A model generated the notes under the pieces. That model saw only the letters and a program-made list of their open reading frames with translations. It was not told where the DNA came from and ran no database searches. From an uncultured Bacilli bacterium (GTDB lineage: Bacteria; Bacillota_I; Bacilli_A; ML615J-28; CAG-313), in contig CAJGDR010000057.1 of NCBI GenBank assembly GCA_904502205.1, positions 1 to 6,117 of the forward strand: a DNA stretch of 6,117 nt. The letters are read 5' to 3'. The position numbers were made by a program, and so were the translations under genes. Below, in pieces: positions 1 through 5,180 of the stretch (position 1 is its first letter; every line of letters starts with the position of its first letter).

Positions 1-565
1 GACTAACTTTAAAACATTAAGAAGATCAATTGCTAAACTTCACCGTTATGAAAAAATGGCTGAAGATGGAACATTTGAAATGTTACCTAAAAAAGAAGTT
101 ATCGCTATCAAGAAAGAACAAGAACGTTTAGAAGCTTTCTTCGGTGGTATTAAAAATATGCAATCTTTACCAGGTGCATTATTCGTAGTTGACCCTAAAA
201 CTGAACACAATGCAGTTGCAGAAGCTAGAAGATTAGGTATTCCTGTATTTGGTCTAGTTGATACTAACTGTGATCCAGATGACGTTGATTATGTAATCCC
301 TGGAAACGATGATGGTGTTAGAGCTGTTAAATTAATCGTTGGTATTATGGCTAACGCTGTTATCGAAGGTAATGGTGGTGCTGTTGAACCTTATACTTTA
401 CCAAAAGAAGAAGTTGAAGAAGTTAAGGAACAAAGACCAGCTAAAAAAGATAGAAGAAATCAAAAACCAAGACAAGAAAGAGCACCTAAAGCTGAAGTTG
501 CTCAAGAAGTTCCTGTAGAAACTAAAGCTGAAGTAGTTGCTGCAGAAGTTAAAAACGAAGAATAA
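1..565 (+). CDS. rpsB: 30S ribosomal protein S2, 3' part (5' end outside window)
   Basis: Structural protein of the small ribosomal subunit, binding late near the platform/head junction and bS1. The open frame enters from the left edge (codons begin at base 2), so about 187 C-terminal residues are visible and the start is missing; the ATG at 56 is internal. Family landmarks seen in order are [21 protein letters not shown], the [10 protein letters not shown] strand, [15 protein letters not shown] and [13 protein letters not shown]. These match S2 from its middle to its normal end. The protein then continues for roughly 60 residues (from about base 377) in a low-complexity tail rich in Lys, Glu, Ala, Val and Pro, with a basic patch [16 protein letters not shown]. 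Many S2 proteins stop soon after the domain end, so this tail is a lineage-specific extension. It is the first visible gene of the operon, with tsf 15 bases downstream. Identity is certain; the tail's role is unknown. Confidence 0.98.
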   Translation, partial: TNFKTLRRSIAKLHRYEKMAEDGTFEMLPKKEVIAIKKEQERLEAFFGGIKNMQSLPGALFVVDPKTEHNAVAEARRLGIPVFGLVDTNCDPDDVDYVIPGNDDGVRAVKLIVGIMANAVIEGNGGAVEPYTLPKEEVEEVKEQRPAKKDRRNQKPRQERAPKAEVAQEVPVETKAEVVAAEVKNEE

Positions 566-580
566 TTAAGAGGTGTAAAC

Positions 581-1459
581 ATGATTACTGCTGCATTAGT
601 AAAAGAATTAAGAGAAAAAACTGGCGCTGGTATGATGGACTGCAAAAAAGCCTTAACTGAATGTGAAGGTAATTTAGAAGCAGCTGTTGACTGGTTAAGA
701 GAAAAAGGTATTGCAAAAGCTGCTAAAAAACAAAGCAGAATTGCTGCTGAAGGTTTATGTGAAGTTGCTATCGAAGGTAACGCTGCTTACTTATTCGAAT
801 TAAACTCAGAAACTGACTTCGTTGCTAAAAACGAAAAGTTCATTACTTTATTACAAGAAATTGGTGCTTTATGTGTTAAACATGGTGCTGATTCAACTGA
901 AGTTGTTCTTGCTAACGGTGGTGAAGAATTAATCGTTAATGCAACAGCTACAATTGGAGAAAAAATTAGTTTCCGTCGTGTTCAAAAAATCACTAAAAAT
1001 GATAACCAATCTTTCGGATTCTACAAACATATGGGTGGAAAAATCGCTACTGTTTGTGTAGTTGAAGGATTAGATGCAGAAGTTGCTAGAGATATGAGTA
1101 TGCATGTAACTGCTACAAAACCTTTATATATCTCTAAAAATGATGTACCTGCTGATTACATTGAAAAAGAAACTCATATCCAAATGGAATTATGTAAAAA
1201 TGATGAAAAATTAGCTGGTAAACCAGAAGCTGCTTTAGTTAAAATTGTTGAAGGTAAAGTTAACAAAGGATTAAAAGAAGTTTGCTTATTAGACCAAGCA
1301 TACGTTAAAGATCCAGGTATGACTGTTGAACAATACTTAGCAAGCAAAAAATCAGGAATCGTTAGCTTCACTCGTTTCGAAGTTGGTGAAGGTATGGAAA
1401 AACGCCAAGACGATTTTGCTGCTGAAGTTGCTGCTGCTGCACAAGCTGCTTTAAAATAA
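581..1459 (+). CDS. tsf: translation elongation factor Ts
   Basis: Guanine nucleotide exchange factor that releases GDP from EF-Tu in the cytoplasm. The 292-residue length fits bacterial EF-Ts. The N-terminal UBA-like module (about residues 1-50) carries LVKELREKTGAGMMDCKKAL, and the hallmark TDFVAKNE is at residues 78-85, the segment that contacts EF-Tu. The core subdomains follow, with FGFYKHMGGKIATVCVVEG (about 145-163) and MHVTATKPLYIS (about 174-185). The C-terminus is alanine-rich. The ATG at 581 is supported by AAGAGGTG at 568-575, five bases upstream. The gene lies between rpsB and pyrH in the conserved order, so co-transcription and matched expression with S2 are likely. Nothing unusual is seen in the sequence. 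Confidence 0.98.
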   Translation: MITAALVKELREKTGAGMMDCKKALTECEGNLEAAVDWLREKGIAKAAKKQSRIAAEGLCEVAIEGNAAYLFELNSETDFVAKNEKFITLLQEIGALCVKHGADSTEVVLANGGEELIVNATATIGEKISFRRVQKITKNDNQSFGFYKHMGGKIATVCVVEGLDAEVARDMSMHVTATKPLYISKNDVPADYIEKETHIQMELCKNDEKLAGKPEAALVKIVEGKVNKGLKEVCLLDQAYVKDPGMTVEQYLASKKSGIVSFTRFEVGEGMEKRQDDFAAEVAAAAQAALK

Positions 1460-1484
1460 GTAATAGAAAAATAAGGTAGGCAAT

Positions 1485-2186
1485 ATGAAAAGAATAATTG
1501 TAAAACTAAGCGGAGAAGCATTAGCTGGAAATAATCGTTTCGGTGTTGATGCAACAAGTGTTAAAAAGATTGCTGAAGATATTAAAAAGTTAGCTGAACT
1601 TGGATATCAAATTGGAATTGTGACAGGTGCTGGAAATATTTGGCGTGGTCGTGATTCATTAGAATTTGGTATGCCAAAAGCTGCTGCTGATAATATTGGA
1701 ATGGTTGGTACAATTATTAATTCATTAGCCCTTGAAAATATTTTAAAATCAATCGGTATTAAAGCGGTGTCTTTATCAGCGGTTGAAGCAAATAAATTTG
1801 CTGAATATTATACAAGAGAAAGAGCTATTAAATATTTAGAAGAAGGTTACGTAGTAATATTTGCTGGCGGAACTGGAAATCCTTTCTTTACAACTGATAG
1901 TACTGCAGCACTTCGCGCAGGAGAAGTTGGAGCTGAAGTAATTTTAATGGCTAAAAATGGTGTGGATGGTGTTTATGATAGTGATCCTAGAACTAATCCA
2001 TCTGCAAAACGTTTTACTAAACTAACTTATCAAGAAATGTTAAATTATCGATTACATGTCATTGATTTAACAGCGTCTGTTCTTTGTGAAGAAAACAATA
2101 TTAAAACTATTGTCTTCGATATGAACAAAGAAGGGAACATTCTTAAAGTACTTACAAATCCAGAAATTGGTACTGTAATAGAATAA
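1485..2186 (+). CDS. pyrH: UMP kinase (uridylate kinase)
   Basis: Phosphorylates UMP to UDP with ATP, the bacterial-specific step of pyrimidine nucleotide supply. It belongs to the amino-acid-kinase fold family and normally acts as a hexamer. Its 233 residues are close to the usual length. Visible motifs are KLSGEAL (residues 7-13, phosphate binding), VTGAGNIWRG (46-55), AADNIGMVGT (67-76), GGTGNPFFTTDS (128-139, UMP/ATP site) and NGVDGVYDSDPR (158-169). The ATG at 1485 follows AAGGTAGG (1473-1480), a weaker ribosome site than those of its neighbours. Firmicute UMP kinases are known to be activated by GTP and inhibited by UTP; whether this one is cannot be read from the sequence. It sits 25 bases after tsf and 18 before frr. 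Confidence 0.98.
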   Translation: MKRIIVKLSGEALAGNNRFGVDATSVKKIAEDIKKLAELGYQIGIVTGAGNIWRGRDSLEFGMPKAAADNIGMVGTIINSLALENILKSIGIKAVSLSAVEANKFAEYYTRERAIKYLEEGYVVIFAGGTGNPFFTTDSTAALRAGEVGAEVILMAKNGVDGVYDSDPRTNPSAKRFTKLTYQEMLNYRLHVIDLTASVLCEENNIKTIVFDMNKEGNILKVLTNPEIGTVIE

Positions 2187-2204
2187 AATAAAGGAGAAGA
2201 AAAT

Positions 2205-2762
2205 ATGCCTAAACAATTATTAGCTGCTGGCGAAGATAAAATGAAAAAAAGCTTAGAAGCTTTAAATAAAGAATTTTCATCTGTTCGTACAGGTAAAGCC
2301 AACCCTGCCATCTTAAATGGTATTCAAGTTGATTATTGGGGAGTTGCTACACCATTATATCAAGTTGCTAGTATCAGTGCTCCTGATTCTCAAACAATAA
2401 CTGTTAAACCATACGATAAATCATTAGTAAAAACAATCGAAAAAGCGATCCTTACTGCTGAACTTGGTTTAAATCCAGGTAGTGATGGAGATATGGTACG
2501 TATTCCAATTCCACCACTAAATGAAGCAACAAGAAAAGATTTAGTTAAAACTGTTAAAAAATTAGCAGAAGATAACAAAGTTGCAATCAGAAACATTCGT
2601 CGTGATCTTATTGATGGATTAAAGAAACTTGAAAAAGATAGCTTAATTTCAGAAGATGCATTACGTCAACATTCTGATGAAGCTCAAAAATTAACTGACA
2701 AATATATTGCTGAGATTGATAAAGCTTCTAAAGAAAAAGAACAATCAATCATGAGTATCTAG
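2205..2762 (+). CDS. frr: ribosome recycling factor
   Basis: Splits the post-termination ribosome together with EF-G so subunits can be reused. The 185-residue length is exactly that of the classical family. The start region SLEALNKEFSSVRTGKANP forms the first long helix, residues about 30-105 form the domain II barrel (DYWGVATPLYQVASI, TVKPYDKS, GDMVRIPIPPL), and the remainder gives the other two helices of the three-helix bundle. The functionally important arginines in AIRNIRRD are present at residues 129 and 132. The ATG at 2205 is placed seven bases after AAGGAGA (2191-2197). It is the last gene of the translation cluster: a terminator hairpin begins five bases after its stop. In many Firmicutes uppS and cdsA follow frr; here they do not. 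Confidence 0.98.
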   Translation: MPKQLLAAGEDKMKKSLEALNKEFSSVRTGKANPAILNGIQVDYWGVATPLYQVASISAPDSQTITVKPYDKSLVKTIEKAILTAELGLNPGSDGDMVRIPIPPLNEATRKDLVKTVKKLAEDNKVAIRNIRRDLIDGLKKLEKDSLISEDALRQHSDEAQKLTDKYIAEIDKASKEKEQSIMSI

Positions 2763-2767
2763 TTTTT

Positions 2768-2797
2768 AAACGTTGTGGAAACACAACGTTTTATTAT
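2768..2797 (+). terminator. intrinsic terminator after frr (possibly leaky)
   Basis: A perfect 10-bp stem, AAACGTTGTG (2768-2777) with CACAACGTTT (2782-2791), is closed by a GAAA tetraloop (2778-2781). The downstream tract TTTTATTAT (2789-2797) is interrupted by As, so termination may be incomplete. Only four to five GC pairs strengthen the stem. It separates the translation operon from the large membrane protein gene, whose ribosome site begins three bases after the tract. Confidence 0.8.
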
Positions 2798-2799
2798 AA

Positions 2800-2810
2800 A
2801 AAGGAGGTGA
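2800..2810 (+). promoter_or_regulatory. near-ideal ribosome binding site deciding a TTG start
   Basis: AAAGGAGGTGA is complementary over 11 bases to the 3' end of bacterial 16S rRNA. Seven bases separate GGAGG from the TTG at 2815. The next in-frame ATG (residue 41) would remove the zinc ribbon and has no comparable site, so the TTG start is preferred. A strong ribosome site with a weak start codon may keep expression moderate. Confidence 0.88.
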
Positions 2811-2814
2811 AACC

Positions 2815-4893
2815 TTGGAAACAGAGAATAAAACATTTATCTGTCATAAATGTGGTGGAACAGTTATAATTACTGAAAACCAAAATTTAGCAAGTTGCCC
2901 TAGTTGTAATAGTTTAATACCACTACCATATTTTATGACAACAAGTGATCCAAAGATTAACTCAGAAACTTTTAATAACATGTTAAATCGTGTTAATAAA
3001 GCAAGTGAATATAATATTGAGGGTCAATTTCACCGTGCCTTTAATTTGTATGATAAATTAATAAAGAATTATTATAATTTACAAATTGAAGATTATTATC
3101 CATACTTTGGTAAGCTTTTATCACAGTTTGGAGTAATTTATAATTTAAATGATAAATTACAATATGAATTAGTTTGTCTTAATATTTTAGACGAACCAGT
3201 TACTGTTAACGAAAATTATCTAAAAATGATGGAACTAGCCGATGCAAACACAAAAGAAATAATTCATCATATTGCTAACGAAATTGATCAATATCAAAAA
3301 CATATTCAAAAAGAAATTATTGATATTTCGTCAAGTGATGTTACATTATTAGTAGATACAAGCGATAGTAACCCTAAAGCTTTAGAGGATTTGGAACTTG
3401 CTAAAACTATTCAACATAAATTTAGTGAAAAACAAGTAAAAATTACTGTTACTGAAGATTTATTTAAAAATGGTTTAAGTTATGAATTTTCTAAAGAGAT
3501 TTATGCGATTGATAATTTATCAAGTCATTTAGTTGTTATTTCATCAAATTTTGAACATTTAAATAATAATTTATTTAGACACGTTTGGATGAATTACTAT
3601 TCATCATCTGAATTAAAATCAACTATAAATGAAAGAATGTTTATTATTTGTGATGAACAAGAAAATATTGATTCATTACCAATTAATACACTTCGTTTTT
3701 ATAAAACAAGTGACTTAGAAAAATTATGTTTTGATTTAAATAAATCAGCAAAATTTATTCGTAAGGATAATGAAAAAGTACTAAATAGTGCACCTCAACA
3801 TGAAGAATTATTTGAATTATTAAATAATCAAGAATTCGAAAAAGTAAAAGAAATTCTATATGAAAAAATCGATACTGTTCCAATGGACTATGTAGAATGG
3901 TGGCTTTTGTATTTAACTAAACATAATATTGCTAATGAAGTTGAGTTAAAAAACAAAGTTATCAATCCGATTGAAAGCTATTACTTTAGAAAATGTTATT
4001 TATATGCACCACGCAGTATAAAAAGAAAGTTACATGAATATTACTTTAATACGATTAATCAAAACTTAGTAGTTGATGAAAAATACGAAAATGAAGTGAA
4101 AAAGATTCAAAAATCATATTTTAAGAAAGAAATTGCTAAATTAATTTTATCTGGACTTTTTGTATTGTTAGTAACATTAACATGTTTTTGGACATTAACA
4201 TTTAGTAGCTTGACTTCAGCAATTTTTATTATTGCTTTAAACGGAATTGCTTATGGCATTTTATTCAAACGTATTTACAATATATTAAATGTTGGTAGAG
4301 TACCAGGAACTATTCAAACAGATATTGAAAAACAACATTATTATCAACAAATAAGAAAAGCACTAGATCCAAAACAAGCTGCTTTATTCTTACCAAATTA
4401 CTTTACTAAACGTAATAAAAAACGAGTATTGGTTATTGTAGCTATTTGTTTAATTTCGACACTTTCATTTGTTATTAAAGATATTATTGTTAAAGTTCAA
4501 AATAATAATTTAACTTATTATTATGTATTCAATGAAGTTGTTATCACTGGTGGATATGGTGATGAAATTGTAATTCCTGAATTTATTGATGGAAGAGAAG
4601 TTGTAAAAATTGCTAATAAAGCTTTTTATGGTAACGTCAATTTAAAATCAATTACTATTTCGGAAGGTGTTGAAGAAATTGGTTCTTTAGCTTTTAGTAA
4701 TTGTTCAAATCTTGAATATGTAAAAGTGCCATCTACTATTAATCGTGTTCGTAATACTCCTTTTACAGGAAGTAATAAAATTAAGAATTTTGTATATGAT
4801 GGTAATATCATTACGTATACTAAATTTTTAGGTGAAAATTATAAACAAGAAATGTTAGACATAACATTTGAAGAATATTCTGAAACTAAATAA
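2815..4893 (+). CDS. zinc-ribbon / TIR-like / three-TM / LRR_5 (BspA-like) membrane protein
   Basis: Function unknown. Residues 10-31 form a zinc ribbon with C10, C13, C28 and C31. Residues about 50-172 are helical and match, from my knowledge of the family, the linker of firmicute zinc-ribbon TIR proteins (YFGKLLSQFGVIYN, then EIDQYQKHIQKEIIDIS). Residues about 175-310 occupy the TIR position. They begin DVTLLVDTSD where the family has a DVFICYKE-like strand, keep SYEFSKEIYAI (E224 is the candidate equivalent of the TIR NADase glutamate), and continue SSHLVVISSNFEHLN and VWMNYY; the domain is clearly diverged. Residues 325-440 are helical and unrecognised. Membrane helices lie at about 443-463, 466-484 and 538-554. 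Lysine/arginine clusters before the first and between the second and third place the N-terminus inside and the C-terminus outside. Residues 585-658 carry LRR_5 repeats with a 23-residue period (613-635 and 636-658 clearest). It starts with TTG. A regulatory or sensing role is inference. Domain layout is fairly sure, TIR ancestry likely, enzymatic activity uncertain. Confidence 0.85.
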   Translation: METENKTFICHKCGGTVIITENQNLASCPSCNSLIPLPYFMTTSDPKINSETFNNMLNRVNKASEYNIEGQFHRAFNLYDKLIKNYYNLQIEDYYPYFGKLLSQFGVIYNLNDKLQYELVCLNILDEPVTVNENYLKMMELADANTKEIIHHIANEIDQYQKHIQKEIIDISSSDVTLLVDTSDSNPKALEDLELAKTIQHKFSEKQVKITVTEDLFKNGLSYEFSKEIYAIDNLSSHLVVISSNFEHLNNNLFRHVWMNYYSSSELKSTINERMFIICDEQENIDSLPINTLRFYKTSDLEKLCFDLNKSAKFIRKDNEKVLNSAPQHEELFELLNNQEFEKVKEILYEKIDTVPMDYVEWWLLYLTKHNIANEVELKNKVINPIESYYFRKCYLYAPRSIKRKLHEYYFNTINQNLVVDEKYENEVKKIQKSYFKKEIAKLILSGLFVLLVTLTCFWTLTFSSLTSAIFIIALNGIAYGILFKRIYNILNVGRVPGTIQTDIEKQHYYQQIRKALDPKQAALFLPNYFTKRNKKRVLVIVAICLISTLSFVIKDIIVKVQNNNLTYYYVFNEVVITGGYGDEIVIPEFIDGREVVKIANKAFYGNVNLKSITISEGVEEIGSLAFSNCSNLEYVKVPSTINRVRNTPFTGSNKIKNFVYDGNIITYTKFLGENYKQEMLDITFEEYSETK

Positions 4894-4896
4894 AAC

Positions 4897-4932
4897 AAAA
4901 GATGAAAGAATTACTTTCTTTCATCTTTTTTT
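4897..4932 (+). terminator. strong intrinsic terminator after the zinc-ribbon/TIR-like gene
   Basis: GATGAAAGAA (4901-4910) pairs perfectly with TTCTTTCATC (4916-4925) around a TTACT loop. AAAA (4897-4900) can extend the stem into the run of seven Ts (4926-4932). It begins three bases after the stop codon. The upstream A-rich flank means it could also slow transcription from the other side, but no minus-strand gene is visible that would need this. Confidence 0.9.
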
Positions 4933-4957
4933 ATTAATATATTTGTAATTTATTTAT

Positions 4958-4986
4958 TTGAAATATTTTTTTAAAAAAGTTATAAT
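4958..4986 (+). promoter_or_regulatory. sigma-A-type promoter
   Basis: TTGAAA (4958-4963) and TATAAT (4981-4986) are separated by exactly 17 bases. The -10 is perfect and the -35 matches five of six consensus bases. A run of T then A in the spacer resembles the AT-rich elements common in such promoters. Transcription would start near 4993 and produce the structured leader RNA ending at about 5090, then the lipoprotein message if the terminator is passed. It is the best promoter in the window. Confidence 0.82.
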
Positions 4987-4992
4987 ATATGT

Positions 4993-5090
4993 GTGGTTTA
5001 TATCACATCCTAGATAATTTAGAGTATTGCCTAAGGATGAAATGAAATATAATATAAACTCTCTTTAGGTAAAACTAAAGGGAGTTTTTT
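4993..5090 (+). promoter_or_regulatory. structured leader RNA with terminator/antiterminator choice, or stand-alone small RNA
   Basis: The transcript from the promoter just upstream can fold as follows. P1 pairs GTTTATAT (4996-5003) with ATATAAAC (5052-5059). Inside it, CATCCTAG (5006-5013) pairs with CTAAGGATG (5031-5039), with A5033 bulged and a 17-base loop. A terminator follows (5056-5090). An alternative pairing, GCCTAAGG (5029-5036) with CTTTAGGT (5063-5070), makes eight pairs including two G-U. It would break both the inner stem and the terminator, the usual layout of a transcription attenuator or riboswitch. I could not match it to any riboswitch, T-box or housekeeping RNA I know. If no regulated read-through occurs, it would simply be a small RNA of about 95 bases. 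Confidence 0.5.
5056..5090 (+). terminator. intrinsic terminator inside the lipoprotein leader
   Basis: The left arm at 5056-5068 (AAACTCTCTTTAG) pairs with the right arm at 5075-5087 (CTAAAGGGAGTTT), giving 13 pairs with a single U-G wobble and a GTAAAA loop. It runs directly into TTTTTT (5085-5090). It stands about 65 bases after the likely transcription start and 90 bases before the lipoprotein start, so it must be passed for that gene to be expressed from this promoter. The outer AAAC is shared with the P1 stem upstream. Confidence 0.87.
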
Positions 5091-5168
5091 GCATATAAAT
5101 ATATAAAGGGGGTTTTATTATGGTATGAACTTTAATAAAATGTTTTTATATAGTTTGTAATGATTATT

Positions 5169-5176
5169 CAGGAGGT
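5169..5176 (+). promoter_or_regulatory. ribosome binding site of the lipoprotein gene
   Basis: CAGGAGGT lies four bases before the ATG at 5181. It fixes the start, which also gives a proper signal peptide immediately after the initiator methionine. Confidence 0.85.
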
Positions 5177-5180
5177 AATA

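Noticed and set aside
1174..1557. Minus-strand open frame of 127 codons opposite the tsf end and pyrH start.
   Set aside because: It lies across two certain genes and their spacer, has no convincing ribosome site, and its composition is what an antisense frame of alanine- and lysine-rich coding would give.
2045..2311. Minus-strand frame opposite the pyrH-frr junction, and similar short frames at 2390-2596 and 4626-4811.
   Set aside because: All are antisense shadows of clear plus-strand genes, with no recognisable protein features.
2774..2797. TATTAT near 2792 as a -10 box for the large gene.
   Set aside because: No -35 element lies at a workable distance, and transcription would begin within the ribosome site.
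4993..5090. Small SRP RNA, T-box, or a known riboswitch class (preQ1, SAM, purine, TPP, fluoride, c-di-GMP and others).
   Set aside because: The hallmark conserved bases of these families, such as the GGAAGC-type SRP loop or the T-box TGG-ACC region, are absent.
5124..5151. Second promoter (TATGAA with TTATAT) just before the lipoprotein gene.
   Set aside because: Both boxes are poor and AT-rich chance matches are expected here; the upstream TTGAAA-17-TATAAT is far better.
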